Below are positions 8,484-17,587 of a stretch of DNA of 64,000 nt, piece after piece. The notes beneath the pieces are model-generated. The model was not told the origin of the DNA and did no database searches. It saw only the letters and a list, made by a program, of their open reading frames with translations. The position numbers were made by a program, and so were the translations under genes. Position 1 is the first letter of the stretch. Every line of letters begins with the position of its first letter. This stretch comes from an uncultured Allobosea sp. Lineage in GTDB: Bacteria; Pseudomonadota; Alphaproteobacteria; Rhizobiales; Beijerinckiaceae. The stretch is taken from the NCBI RefSeq assembly GCF_945956895.1, contig NZ_CAMFJF010000016.1, forward strand, positions 23,153 through 87,152. The letters run 5' to 3'.

Positions 8484-9406
8484 CGCGCGCCCTCCAGCAC
8501 GATGCGCGGGTCAACCAGGCTGTAGAGCAGGTCCGACATGAGGTTGAGCAGCACAGTCACGAAGGCGCCGAGCAGCACCACGCCCTGCACGATCATGAAG
8601 TCGCGTGCCAGGATCGCCTGCACCGTCACTTGTCCCAGGCCGGGCCATGCGAAGACCGTCTCGACGATGACGGCGCCGGCCAACAGGTTCGAGATTTCGA
8701 GCGCGGCGACGGTGATGACCGGGATCGAGGCGTTGCGCGCGAGATGGTGGATGAGCAGCCGGCCGCTGCGGACGCCGCGCGAGCGGGCAGTGCGGACATA
8801 GTCCTTCGAGAGTTCGTCGAGCAGGGCCGAGCGGGTGATGCGTGCGAAGGTCGCCATGCTCAGCAGGCCGAGCGCGAAGGACGGCATGACGAGATGCCAG
8901 AGATCGCCGGTGGAGGAGGGCGGCAGCCAGCCGAGCAGCACCGAGAACACCAGGATCATCAGGATGCCGCTCCAGAAGGTCGGCATGCTCTGGGCGGCGA
9001 GGACGAAACCGGCGGCCGCCTTCGCCGCAGGCGAGTTGCGGAAGATCGCCAGCAGGATACCGATCGGCACGCCGATGCCGCAGGCGACGAGGAGCGCGCC
9101 GGCCGCCAGCATCAACGTATAGGGCAGGCGCGAAGCGATGATCGTGGTCACCGGCACGCGCTGCACCACCGACTGACCGAGATCGAAACGCGCGAGCTCG
9201 CCGAGGAAGTCGAGATACTGCACCGGGAGCGGCCGATCGAAGCCGAGCTGGTGGCGCAAGGCCGCGATATCGGCCTGCGTCGCCGTCTCCGGCACGAGCA
9301 GGTAGGTCGGGTCTCCCGTCAGGCGCTGGACGAAGAAGATCAGCGTCACCACCCCGAGGATGGTGACGAGCGCCTGGCCCAGCCGGCGGAGCAGGAAACC
9401 CGGCAC
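8480..9406 (-). CDS. Peptide-type ABC transporter permease (DppB-like), system 1
   Basis: A 308-residue inner-membrane protein beginning with the usual DppB helix (RRLGQALVTILGVVTLIFFV) and ending with LVDPRIVLEGAR, matching the family tail YxxxDPRxxx. It has about six transmembrane helices and the EAA loop DYVRTARSRGVRSGRLLIHH. It starts six bases after the binding-protein gene ends and is translationally coupled to the next permease gene. Confidence 0.9.
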   Translation of the reverse strand: MPGFLLRRLGQALVTILGVVTLIFFVQRLTGDPTYLLVPETATQADIAALRHQLGFDRPLPVQYLDFLGELARFDLGQSVVQRVPVTTIIASRLPYTLMLAAGALLVACGIGVPIGILLAIFRNSPAAKAAAGFVLAAQSMPTFWSGILMILVFSVLLGWLPPSSTGDLWHLVMPSFALGLLSMATFARITRSALLDELSKDYVRTARSRGVRSGRLLIHHLARNASIPVITVAALEISNLLAGAVIVETVFAWPGLGQVTVQAILARDFMIVQGVVLLGAFVTVLLNLMSDLLYSLVDPRIVLEGAR

Positions 9407-9412
9407 CGCGGC

Positions 9413-10918
9413 TCAGTCCTTCCAGCTCATCCGGTTGATGAACATGCTTTCGTTCGGCGTCGGCTGGAAGGTCAGGTTCTTCGCCGCGCCATAGATCACC
9501 ACGGCCTGGTAGAGCGGCACGACCGGCACGTCGCTGGCGACGATCTCATGCACTTGCTTGTAGGCGGCGAGACGCTTGTTCGTGTCGAGCGTCGCGCGCG
9601 CCTCCTCCAACAAGCTATCCATCTTCGGGTTGCGATAGGCCGACCAGCCGCTGCTCTTGTGCAACAGCGGGAAGAGCACGCCATCGGCATCCTGGCAGGC
9701 GCAGGACCAGCGGCCGAAGCTGAGCAGCGAGGTCGTCTCCGGCCCGGCCTGGGCGCGCTTCAGATAGGTTGCCATGTCCGACATCGCGATCTTCACGTTG
9801 AAGCCGGCTTCGGTCAGCATCTGCTGGATCGCCTGGACGATGCGCTGGTCGAAGACCGGCGCGGTCGAGAGATCGATCTCCGCCTTCGCGGCCGGGCCTG
9901 CCTCGGCGATCAGCGCCTTGGCTTTGGCGAGGTCGTGTTCCGGCGCCTTGATGCCGTCGACCCAACCGAAAATCGCCGGCGTCAGCAGTTCCGGCACCTG
10001 CTTGTCATAGCCGCCAAGCAGGCCGTCGATCATCGCCTGCTTGTCGAGCGCGTAGGCGGCCGCGAGCCGGAGCTTGGGATTGTCGAAGGGCGGCTTGGTC
10101 GTGTTGAGCCGGACATAGGCGACACGCTCGGTCAGGCCGATCAGCGCATGGGCCTTGGGCGAGGATTTGAGCTGACCGGCCTGGTCGGCATCGAGTGTAA
10201 CCACAAGATCGCTCGCGCCTGCCTGCAGATTGGCGAGCCGCGTCGCTGCATCCGGGACGGCGCGGAAGGTCACCGCTGGGAATGGCGCCTTGGCGCCCCA
10301 ATAGGCGTCGTTGCGCGCGAGCTGCACGTTCACGCCGCGCTGCCAGGACTCGAACTTATAGGGGCCGCTGCCGACGGGCTTGAGGTTGAAGGCATCTTTG
10401 CCGACCGCCTCGACCACGGCCTTGGGCACGATCGAGAGCTTGACGAGCTGGGCCAGCAGCGCCGGATAGGCCCCGGCGGTGACGAGCTTCACCTTGGTCG
10501 ACGAGAGCGCGATCGCCTCCGTGATCTTGTCGAACTGGCCGAGCTGGGGGCTGGCGAATTTCGGGTCGGTGATGCGCTTGACGCTGTAGACGACGTCGTC
10601 GGCCGTCAGCTTCGAGCCATCATGGAAGGTGATATCGCTGCGCAGGTCGAATTCGATCTCGGTATCCGAGACCTGCTTCCAGGCGGTTGCGACCTGCGGG
10701 ACGATCGCGCCCTTGTCGTCGCGGGTGACGAGATTGTCGAAGATGTTGCGGTAGACATAGTAGCTGTCGGGATTCCACTGCACCTGCGGATCGAGCGAGG
10801 ACGGCTCGTTGACGAGGTCGACGACGAAACGATCCTTGGCGGCCAGCGCCGGCCCGGCCGCGAGGCCGAGCGCGGTGGCGACGAGGAAGGCGGCTGCGGC
10901 TTTCGAAACACGGCTCAT
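9413..10918 (-). CDS. Peptide/opine-type ABC transporter substrate-binding protein (SBP family 5), system 1
   Basis: A 501-residue periplasmic binding protein. It has a Sec signal peptide (MSRVSKAAAAFLVATALGL, cleavage probably after ALA at about residue 27) and the SBP_bac_5 core (SSLDPQVQWNPDSYYVYRN; FDLRSDITFHDGSKLTADDVVYS; GSGPYKFESWQRG). The family binds peptides, opines, glutathione or sugars, and the ligand cannot be read here. The ATG overlaps the TGA of the GntR gene by four bases, so regulator and transporter are coupled. Confidence 0.9.
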   Translation of the reverse strand: MSRVSKAAAAFLVATALGLAAGPALAAKDRFVVDLVNEPSSLDPQVQWNPDSYYVYRNIFDNLVTRDDKGAIVPQVATAWKQVSDTEIEFDLRSDITFHDGSKLTADDVVYSVKRITDPKFASPQLGQFDKITEAIALSSTKVKLVTAGAYPALLAQLVKLSIVPKAVVEAVGKDAFNLKPVGSGPYKFESWQRGVNVQLARNDAYWGAKAPFPAVTFRAVPDAATRLANLQAGASDLVVTLDADQAGQLKSSPKAHALIGLTERVAYVRLNTTKPPFDNPKLRLAAAYALDKQAMIDGLLGGYDKQVPELLTPAIFGWVDGIKAPEHDLAKAKALIAEAGPAAKAEIDLSTAPVFDQRIVQAIQQMLTEAGFNVKIAMSDMATYLKRAQAGPETTSLLSFGRWSCACQDADGVLFPLLHKSSGWSAYRNPKMDSLLEEARATLDTNKRLAAYKQVHEIVASDVPVVPLYQAVVIYGAAKNLTFQPTPNESMFINRMSWKD

Positions 10919-11694
10919 CGCGATTTCTCCTCGGATACGGTGTGGGACGGCTTGCGGTCGTTCGTACTCTGGCGGCGTCGGCGGCTGCGTACGGAAACAG
11001 GTTCGTTCTGCGGAAGCAGGTGTGCGGTGGCGAGAAAGCCGTGCGCCACGGCATCGGTGAAGCGCGCTTGTTCCTGTTGAAGTGCGAGCCGTGCAGCCTC
11101 TCGGTCGTTGCGCAGGAGCGCATCGAGCAATGGACGCGGATCGGCTGCGGGCGGCGTCGCGCCGGCGAGTTCAAGCGAGCGCGTCAGGCGCTCGGTATGA
11201 TCCCAGAGATCGCGCAGCCAGACCGCGATGAAACCACCGACCCGCAGGGCCAGGAGATCGAGCGCCTGCCGGCACAATTGCTGCGCCATGGTGCGTGCGG
11301 AAGGATCGTCGCGGTCGATGACGGCGTCAATCGCCCCCCGCAGGCTGCCGAGCAGCGCAGCGCTGTGTTCATCCAGCGGCCTCTCGACCAGAGCCGGCTC
11401 GATCCGTAGCCGCGCCTCGACGATCGCGCTGGCAAGCGCGCCGTCGACCGCGGCGACGCGCCAGCCTTGCCGTGCGTGCCGGGCGACGAAGCCCGCTGTC
11501 GCGAGTTCCGTCAGCGCGACGCGAACAGCGGCGCGCCCGAGGCCGAAGCGCTGCGCGAGATCACCCTCATGCGCGTAGGTGCCGGGAACGAGCTCGCAGC
11601 GGACAAGCGCCTGCCGCAGGCGCCGGCTCGCAAAGGCGATGTCGCTCTCTGCCGCTGGCGGTTTGGGTAGGGAGAAGGGTGACTGGTCGAGCAT
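10915..11694 (-). CDS. GntR-family transcriptional regulator, first gene of the system 1 operon
   Basis: A 259-residue protein. The N-terminal winged helix is around residues 15-80 (RRLRQALVRCELVPGTYAHEGDLAQRFGLGRAAVRVALTELATAGFV) and is followed by an alpha-helical FCD-like effector domain; the basic C-terminal tail (SVRSRRRRQSTNDRKP) is unusual. The ATG at 11694 is preferred over a TTG at 11733, because the TTG would lie inside the inverted repeat at 11715-11749. The gene leads the operon and overlaps the binding-protein gene (ATGA), which suggests autoregulation of the whole nine-gene unit. Confidence 0.85.
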   Translation of the reverse strand: MLDQSPFSLPKPPAAESDIAFASRRLRQALVRCELVPGTYAHEGDLAQRFGLGRAAVRVALTELATAGFVARHARQGWRVAAVDGALASAIVEARLRIEPALVERPLDEHSAALLGSLRGAIDAVIDRDDPSARTMAQQLCRQALDLLALRVGGFIAVWLRDLWDHTERLTRSLELAGATPPAADPRPLLDALLRNDREAARLALQQEQARFTDAVAHGFLATAHLLPQNEPVSVRSRRRRQSTNDRKPSHTVSEEKSR

Positions 11695-11714
11695 GAAGCC
11701 ATGCTGGCTCAGTT

Positions 11715-11749
11715 TCTGACATCTGACAATCAATTTGTGAGATGTTAGA
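11715..11749. promoter_or_regulatory. Candidate GntR operator: 15-base inverted repeat with 5-base spacer
   Basis: TCTGACATCTGACAA (11715-11729) is opposed by TTGTGAGATGTTAGA (11735-11749); 13 of 15 positions pair. The site is about 20-55 bases upstream of the GntR start at 11694, where a repressor would cover the promoter. Its TTGT...ACAA symmetry suits a dimeric winged-helix regulator. Assignment to this GntR is inference from position. Confidence 0.65.
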
Positions 11750-11771
11750 AATGCATGATCCGGCGCGCTTA

Positions 11772-11795
11772 AGCCCCGCCATGCATGGCGGGGCT
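11772..11795. terminator. 24-base perfect palindrome between the MFS and GntR genes, possible terminator
   Basis: AGCCCCGCCATG is followed directly by its exact complement. It lies downstream of the minus-strand MFS gene (ends 11848) and upstream of the GntR promoter, so it could terminate MFS transcription. There is no T-run after the stem on the minus strand, so intrinsic termination would be inefficient and another role is possible. Confidence 0.45.
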
Positions 11796-11847
11796 ATGGC
11801 TTTGATCCTGTTCGAATGATCGGCTGCCAGGTTGCGCTGCCGAAAGC

Positions 11848-13047
11848 CTATTGTTCGGCTGGAACGGTGCTCGCGGTGGGCGCGGTCTGCGCCAGGAAGA
11901 AGAAGGCCAGCGACGCACACCAGACGATCAGGCCGAACACCGTGGCGCCGGCCAGCACCAGCCCGAAACCGCCTTGCGCATGCAGCACGGCCAGCATCGG
12001 CACGACAAAGCCGCTGACGGTGAAGCCGAGAAAATAGCGCACGCTGAACGCCTTGGCGCGATGCTGCGCCGGTACGTAGCGGGCGACCATCGCATCGTTG
12101 ACGACGACCTGCCCATAGATCGCGGCCATGGTCAGGACGAGGCCGAGCAGCAACGGCACGCCCGAGGTCGTCGCGGCGAGCGCGAGGCCCAGCGGCTGCA
12201 GGAGCGCGAGGCCGACGAACAGGGCGGGCAGCGTGTAGCGGTCGACCAGCCGGCCCATCAGCCATTGCGTCGCTGCCCCGAACACGAAGACGAGCGTTGC
12301 CAGCGAACCGGTGAGCGCCAGCGGCAGGTCGAGGCCGAGCCGCTCATCGATGATCTTCGGCAGCGCGATCGTGGTGATGTTGAAGGTCATGCCGCCGGCG
12401 ATGATTGCCACGGCGAAGACGGCGAGCAGCACCATCGGCCGGCTGACCGGGATGAGCTCGGCCTTGCCGGAACGGTTCGCGGACGGGTTCCCGTCGCCGG
12501 GCACGAGCGCGAGGAAGGCGGCGCCGAGCACGAGGCAGACGAGGCCTGGCAGGATGAAGGCGGCGCGCCAGCCGAAATTCGCGGCGATGAGCGCGGTGAC
12601 GCCGGCTGCGGAGGCTGCGCCGAGATTGCCCCAGACGGCGTTGACGCCGAGATCGCGGCCGAGCTGGCGGGCATGGCTGACCAGCATGGTCGAGCCGACC
12701 GGGTGATAGATCGCCGAGGCGACGCCGAGCACGAGCAGCCAGCCCGCGAAGGCGGCGGGCCGGTCCGCGCTGGCGACGCCGAGGCAGGACAACCCGTAGC
12801 CGATGAAAAACACGGCGAGCATGTTGCGCCGGCCGAACCGGTCGGAAAGCCAGCCCATCGGCAGGGAGCACAGCCCGAAAGCGACGAAGGCACCGGTGGC
12901 GAGGCCGATGAGCTCGGCATAGCTGAGATTGGTCTGCGCCGCGATCGCGATCACCGCCGTCGGATAGATCAGCAGCACGAAATGATCGAGCGCATGGGCC
13001 GCGTTGACGAAAAGAAGGGTGCGCTTGGACAGGGTCTCGGGGCTCAT
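11848..13047 (-). CDS. MFS transporter
   Basis: A 399-residue protein with twelve predicted hydrophobic helices. The MFS loop 2-3 signature is present as GWLSDRFGRRNML (about residues 64-76), and NAAHALDHFVLLIYP forms helix 1. The architecture fits a drug/metabolite efflux or small-molecule importer and the substrate is unknown. An AraC-type regulator with an N-terminal cupin is divergent 93 bases away, the usual arrangement for an inducible MFS exporter. Confidence 0.88.
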   Translation of the reverse strand: MSPETLSKRTLLFVNAAHALDHFVLLIYPTAVIAIAAQTNLSYAELIGLATGAFVAFGLCSLPMGWLSDRFGRRNMLAVFFIGYGLSCLGVASADRPAAFAGWLLVLGVASAIYHPVGSTMLVSHARQLGRDLGVNAVWGNLGAASAAGVTALIAANFGWRAAFILPGLVCLVLGAAFLALVPGDGNPSANRSGKAELIPVSRPMVLLAVFAVAIIAGGMTFNITTIALPKIIDERLGLDLPLALTGSLATLVFVFGAATQWLMGRLVDRYTLPALFVGLALLQPLGLALAATTSGVPLLLGLVLTMAAIYGQVVVNDAMVARYVPAQHRAKAFSVRYFLGFTVSGFVVPMLAVLHAQGGFGLVLAGATVFGLIVWCASLAFFFLAQTAPTASTVPAEQ

Positions 13048-13140
13048 GGGCGATCTCGCAGAAGGGATGCCTCACTTTAGCTTGACCCGTTAAGCCTGTC
13101 GGGTCGTTATCTGACATGATCGGGCCAAAGGAGCGCGAGG

Positions 13141-13935
13141 ATGCGCGGCGAGAGCGAAGCCTACCAGACGGTGCCGCGCGCCGTCGCCGTGATGCCGAGG
13201 AGCTATGAGGCCGGCGCGAGCACGGGCTGGCACAGTCATCCACGCGCGCAATTGCTTTATGCTACCGCCGGGCTGACGCTGGTGCGGGCGGAGGACGGCA
13301 CCTGGGTTCTGCCGGCAAGGCATGCGCTCTGGATTCCGCCGCGTCTCTCCCATGAGGTCAGGATGCATGGCGCGGTCTCGATGTGCTCGGCCTATATCGC
13401 ACCGGAGGCGGTCGGCGTCCTGCCTGTGGGATGTCGCGTGCTGGAGGTCTCAAGTCTGCTGGCTTCGGCGCTGGAGGCGCTGTCGGCCGAGCCGATGCTC
13501 TATGACGAGGCCGGGCGCGGCGGGCATCTCGCGGCGCTGATCCTCGACGAGATCGCACGGGCGCCCGAGACGGCGCTGACCCTGCCCTTGCCGCGCGACC
13601 CGCGCCTGCGGCGGATCTGCGATGCGCTGCTGAAGGACCCCGCGCTCGACATCGATCTCGACGGCTGGGCCGAGCGCGTCGGCGCGAGCCGGCGCACCCT
13701 GACGCGCGGCTTCCGGGCGGAGACCGGCTTGAGCTTCGGCGACTGGCGCTCGCGCCTGCGCGTGCTTCGCGCCCTGACGATGGCGAGCGATGGCGTTCCG
13801 CTGCAGCAGATCGCGAGGGCAGTCGGCTATCTCGACCAGCGTCCGCTGCGGATAGCCGCGCGGCGGCTGCTCGACCGGACGATTGCCGCCCCCTTCGATA
13901 GGGCGGCGGGGAAGCCTGCCGTAACGAGACGGTGA
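13141..13935 (+). CDS. AraC-family regulator with N-terminal cupin
   Basis: A 264-residue protein. The N-terminal cupin domain (GWHSHPRAQLLYATAG, about residues 29-44; PARHALWIPPRLSHEV) is followed by the AraC DNA-binding domain at about 165-245. The first helix-turn-helix is clear (DGWAERVGASRRTLTRGF). The second begins normally (PLQQIARAVGY) but then reads LDQRPLRIAARRLLDRT, lacking the common SAFxxAFRR. This may be natural divergence or a pair of compensating indels around 13835-13865. It is divergent from the MFS gene at 11848-13047 and probably controls it. Confidence 0.82.
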   Translation: MRGESEAYQTVPRAVAVMPRSYEAGASTGWHSHPRAQLLYATAGLTLVRAEDGTWVLPARHALWIPPRLSHEVRMHGAVSMCSAYIAPEAVGVLPVGCRVLEVSSLLASALEALSAEPMLYDEAGRGGHLAALILDEIARAPETALTLPLPRDPRLRRICDALLKDPALDIDLDGWAERVGASRRTLTRGFRAETGLSFGDWRSRLRVLRALTMASDGVPLQQIARAVGYLDQRPLRIAARRLLDRTIAAPFDRAAGKPAVTRR

Positions 13936-13994
13936 CCCGCGGCTGTTTTGGCGCCGATGACAAGCCGGCGCGTGATCGTCGCCTCGGCCCGAGG

Positions 13995-14393
13995 TCAGGC
14001 CACGTTGTCGTCGCGGCGGGCGATCGTCTCGACGATCGCCACGGCGAGAGCCCGATCGCGCTGCGAACGAATCCGCCCGAATGCCGCATCGAGCTTGCCG
14101 GACTGGGGAGGTCTCTCGATTGTCGTCCCGTATTCCGCGCCAGCCTCGGCAAAGCCCGCATCCGGCGCGCTCAGGCCCTCGAAGAAGGCGGCCGGGCTCG
14201 TTCCGAGAAAGCGCGCGAGCATGAAAAGGGCCCCCGCGCTCAGGCGGTCCTTGCCCTTCTCGTAATTGCCCATCTGCTGGAACGAGACATCGAGAACGGC
14301 GCCAAGATCGGCCTGGCTCAGGCCGTGCTTCTTGCGGAGAACGCGCAGCCGGTCTCCGATATGGCGGTTGATCGCCTCAGCTTCCGTACGCAT
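13995..14393 (-). CDS. XRE/HTH_3-family transcriptional regulator
   Basis: A 132-residue protein. The helix-turn-helix lies at about residues 13-67 (GDRLRVLRKKHGLSQADLGAVLDVSFQQMGNYEKG), followed by RLSAGALFMLARFLGTSPAAFF and a C-terminal tail, as in the small XRE regulators common in rhizobia. The ATG at 14393 is preferred because GGAGG lies six bases upstream, whereas the in-frame ATG at 14495 has no ribosome-binding sequence. The nearest neighbours are unrelated, so no target can be proposed. Confidence 0.82.
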   Translation of the reverse strand: MRTEAEAINRHIGDRLRVLRKKHGLSQADLGAVLDVSFQQMGNYEKGKDRLSAGALFMLARFLGTSPAAFFEGLSAPDAGFAEAGAEYGTTIERPPQSGKLDAAFGRIRSQRDRALAVAIVETIARRDDNVA

Positions 14394-14635
14394 TCGCGCC
14401 TCCAGTCGCGTCGAACCGGAAAGCCAGTTTGCCTCCGCAGCCGTGAGCCCGTCCAGTTTATCCCGAAAATTATCCGAGAATGGCCCGGGTTGCATTGCGA
14501 TAGAACAATGGATCTCGCCGGAATCGTCGCGCGTCCGCTGTCGCAGGAAATGAATCCGACGATAGCGGCGCGTGGCGCAAGCCGAGCCGGACAGGCCGCG
14601 GCGTTGGCCTGTCCGCTGGATGCCTTGCGTCGGGA

Positions 14636-15616
14636 TTACGCAGCCTTGGCGAGAAAATCCTCGGCGTAGTGGCAGGCGACCTTGCGGCCGTCGATCTCGC
14701 GCTTTTCCGGGCGCTCGACACGGCAGCGGTCGGTCACGAAGGGGCAGCGCGTCGAGAAAACGCAGCCCTTCGGCGGGTTGAGCGGGGAGGGCAGCTCGCC
14801 GCGCAGGATGATGCGCTCGCGCTTGCCGGCATCGACGCGCGGCGTCGAGGCGAGCAGCGCCTGCGTATAGGGATGCAGCGGCCGCGCGTAGATGCGCTCC
14901 TTCGGGCCATGCTCGATGGCATTGCCGAGATACATCACCATCACGTCATGGGCGATGTGACGGACGACGCTGAGATCATGCGAGATGAAGAGATAGGCAA
15001 GCTTCAGCTCGTCCTGCAGATCGGCCAGCAGGTTGAGCACTTGCGCCTGGATCGAGATGTCGAGCGCCGAGACCGGCTCGTCCGCCACCACGACCTTGGG
15101 CGAGAGGATCAACGCGCGCGCGATCGCGATGCGCTGGCGCTGGCCGCCCGAGAACATGTGCGGGTAGCGCGCATAATGCTCGGGCCGCAGGCCGACCTTG
15201 GCCATCATCGCGCGCGCCTTCTCGGTGCGCTCGGCGGGGGAAAGGTCGGTGTTGATCTTGAGCGGCTCCTCCAGGATCGTCCCGATCTTCTTGCGCGGAT
15301 TGAGCGAGCCATAGGGGTTCTGGAACACGAACTGCACCGTGCGGCGCAAGCGCCGGCGCTCGCTTGCCGGCGGCGAGACGGCATCGAGCCCGTCCAGCGT
15401 CAGCGCGCCCGAGGTCGGCGTCTCGATCAGCGTCGCCATGCGCGCCAAGGTCGACTTTCCGCAGCCGGACTCGCCGACGACGGCAAGCGTGCGCCCGGCT
15501 TCGACGGCAAAGGAGACCTTGTTCACCGCCTGCAATTGCGCCGGGGCGCGGAAGAAGCCCTGCTTGACCGGATAGATCTGCGTCAGCTCGCGCGCTTCGA
15601 TCACGGGATTGTTCAT
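14636..15616 (-). CDS. dppF: Dipeptide ABC transporter ATP-binding protein DppF
   Basis: A 326-residue ATPase with Walker [24 protein letters not shown], signature [32 protein letters not shown] and the oligopeptide C-terminal domain with cysteines ([14 protein letters not shown]). Its sequence is close to the E. coli DppF type. It is last in the operon dppA-(second SBP)-dppB-dppC-dppD-dppF, and its ATG overlaps the dppD stop by four bases. Confidence 0.93.
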   Translation of the reverse strand: MNNPVIEARELTQIYPVKQGFFRAPAQLQAVNKVSFAVEAGRTLAVVGESGCGKSTLARMATLIETPTSGALTLDGLDAVSPPASERRRLRRTVQFVFQNPYGSLNPRKKIGTILEEPLKINTDLSPAERTEKARAMMAKVGLRPEHYARYPHMFSGGQRQRIAIARALILSPKVVVADEPVSALDISIQAQVLNLLADLQDELKLAYLFISHDLSVVRHIAHDVMVMYLGNAIEHGPKERIYARPLHPYTQALLASTPRVDAGKRERIILRGELPSPLNPPKGCVFSTRCPFVTDRCRVERPEKREIDGRKVACHYAEDFLAKAA

Positions 15617-16635
15617 CGCGCGGCCTCCTGTGCCTGGGCGGCTTCGTCGCGGGCGCGCTCGGCGTCGCGGTTCGCATCGCCGAGCGGATAGTGGCAGCGC
15701 ACGCGCCCATCTGCCCAGTTCCGGAGCTCCGGCTGGACATTGCGGGAATGCTCGGTCGCATAGGCGCAGCGCGGGCTGAACAGGCAGCCCTTCGGCCGGT
15801 CGTTCAGGCCCGGCACCATGCCGGGGATGGTGGCAAGCCGCGTCGCATCCTCGCTACGCTCCGGCAGGGCGGCGAGCAGGGCGGCGGAATAGGGGTGCTG
15901 CGGGTTGGCGAAGAGCGCGTCGACCTTGCGCTCCTCCATGATCTGCCCGGCATACATCACCATGATGCGCTGCGCCGTCTCGGCAACCACGCCCATGTTG
16001 TGGGTGATCAGCACGAGCGCCATGTTGCGCTCGCGCTGCAACGTCATCAGCAGTTCGAGGATCTGCGCCTGGATGGTGACGTCGAGCGCCGTCGTCGGCT
16101 CGTCGGCGATCAGCAGGCGTGGATTGCAGGCAATCGCCATCGCGATCATCACGCGCTGGTTCATGCCGCCGGACATCTGATGCGGGAAGGCCTTGAGGCG
16201 GCTCTCCGGTGCCGGGATGCCGACCTGCTCCAGCAACTCGATCGAGCGGCGCTTTGCGGCCTTGCCGTCCATGCCCTCGTGCTTCCTGAGCGTCTCGGCG
16301 AGCTGGAAGCCGATGGTGAAGCATGGGTTCAGGCTGGTGCTCGGCTCCTGGAAGATCATCGCCACGTCCTTGCCGGTGAGCTGGCGGCGCTCGCGGGCGG
16401 ACATGGTGAGGAGATCGCGGCCGTCGAAGCGCAGCTTGTCGGCGCGGACGCGGCCGGGATAGCCGACGAGGCCCATCAGCGCGAGCATGGTCACGCTCTT
16501 GCCGGAGCCGGATTCACCGACCACGCCGAGCACCTCGCCCTCGTCGAGGGTGAGGTCGATGCGGTCGACGGCGCGGAGCGTTCCCTGGGAGGTCGGGAAT
16601 TCGACGCTGAGGTTTTCGATTTCGAGAAGGGGCAT
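15613..16635 (-). CDS. dppD: Dipeptide ABC transporter ATP-binding protein DppD
   Basis: A 340-residue ATPase: Walker [25 protein letters not shown], signature MSGGMNQR (the DppD form), [24 protein letters not shown] and the C-terminal cysteine domain ([14 protein letters not shown]). An extra alanine/glutamate-rich tail of about 20 residues follows the domain. It starts four bases after the dppC stop and is coupled to dppF. Confidence 0.93.
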   Translation of the reverse strand: MPLLEIENLSVEFPTSQGTLRAVDRIDLTLDEGEVLGVVGESGSGKSVTMLALMGLVGYPGRVRADKLRFDGRDLLTMSARERRQLTGKDVAMIFQEPSTSLNPCFTIGFQLAETLRKHEGMDGKAAKRRSIELLEQVGIPAPESRLKAFPHQMSGGMNQRVMIAMAIACNPRLLIADEPTTALDVTIQAQILELLMTLQRERNMALVLITHNMGVVAETAQRIMVMYAGQIMEERKVDALFANPQHPYSAALLAALPERSEDATRLATIPGMVPGLNDRPKGCLFSPRCAYATEHSRNVQPELRNWADGRVRCHYPLGDANRDAERARDEAAQAQEAAR

Positions 16636-16639
16636 GGGA

Positions 16640-17548
16640 TCAGCGCTTCAGCTTGGGGTCGAGCGCATCGCGCAGGCCGTCACCGAGAAGGTTGAAGGCG
16701 AGCACGGTGATGAGGATGGCGAGGCCGGGGAAGGTGACGACCCACCAGGCGCGCAGCACGAATTCGCGCGCGTCGGCGAGCATCGTGCCCCATTCCGGTG
16801 TCGGCGGCTGGGCGCCTAAGCCCAGGAAGCCCAGCGCGGCGGCATCGAGGATCGCCGTGGAGACGCCGAGCGTCGCCTGCACGATCAAGGGCGCTGCGCA
16901 GTTCGGCAGGATCTCGGAGAACATCAGCCGCACCGTCTGGGCGCCGCTGACCTGCGCGGCGACGACATAGTCCTTGCTCGCCTCGGCGATGACGGCGGCG
17001 CGGGTGATGCGGACATAGTGTGGCAGCACGACGATGGCGACCGCCAGCATCGCGTTCATCAGGCCGGGGCCGAGGATCGCGACGATGACGATGGCGAGCA
17101 GCAGGCTCGGCATCGTCATCAGGATGTCCATCAGGCGCATGATCGCGATATCGGCGAGGCCCTTGAAATAGCCGGCGATGAGGCCCAGCACGATCCCGAC
17201 GACGATGGCGAGCGCGACGACAGCGATGCCGATGACGAGCGAGAGCCGCGCGCCATGGAGCAGGCGGGAGAGGATGTCGCGGCCGATCGCATCGGTGCCG
17301 AGCGGATAGGAGAGCGAGCCGCCTTCCTGCCAGAACGGCGGCTTCAGGAAGACTGCGTTGTTGGTCAGGTTCGGATCATGCGGCGCGATCCACGGCGCGA
17401 ACAGCGCGCAGAGCAGCACCAGAACGATGACGACGAGGCCGGCGACGGCGCCGCGATTGGCGCTGAAATAGGTCCAGAATTCGCGCAGCGGATGCGGCGG
17501 CGCGACGCTGGGCGCGGCAGCCGGGATTTTGAGGGTTTCGGTGCTCAT
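16640..17548 (-). CDS. dppC: Dipeptide ABC transporter permease DppC
   Basis: A 302-residue permease. After a proline/alanine-rich cytoplasmic N-terminus and helix 1 ([20 protein letters not shown]) comes the OppC motif [10 protein letters not shown] and [19 protein letters not shown], then about five helices with the EAA loop ([17 protein letters not shown]). It ends [11 protein letters not shown]. It lies 39 bases after dppB. Confidence 0.92.
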   Translation of the reverse strand: MSTETLKIPAAAPSVAPPHPLREFWTYFSANRGAVAGLVVIVLVLLCALFAPWIAPHDPNLTNNAVFLKPPFWQEGGSLSYPLGTDAIGRDILSRLLHGARLSLVIGIAVVALAIVVGIVLGLIAGYFKGLADIAIMRLMDILMTMPSLLLAIVIVAILGPGLMNAMLAVAIVVLPHYVRITRAAVIAEASKDYVVAAQVSGAQTVRLMFSEILPNCAAPLIVQATLGVSTAILDAAALGFLGLGAQPPTPEWGTMLADAREFVLRAWWVVTFPGLAILITVLAFNLLGDGLRDALDPKLKR

Positions 17549-17587
17549 GCGGTCAGGCTCCGATGGGAGCGAAAGGGGAATGGCGGT

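Noticed and set aside
8465..11080. An 871-codon open frame on the plus strand
   Set aside because: It is antisense to three well-supported transporter genes, is extremely rich in Arg/Asp/His/Gln as expected of a shadow frame in high-GC DNA, and shows no domain.
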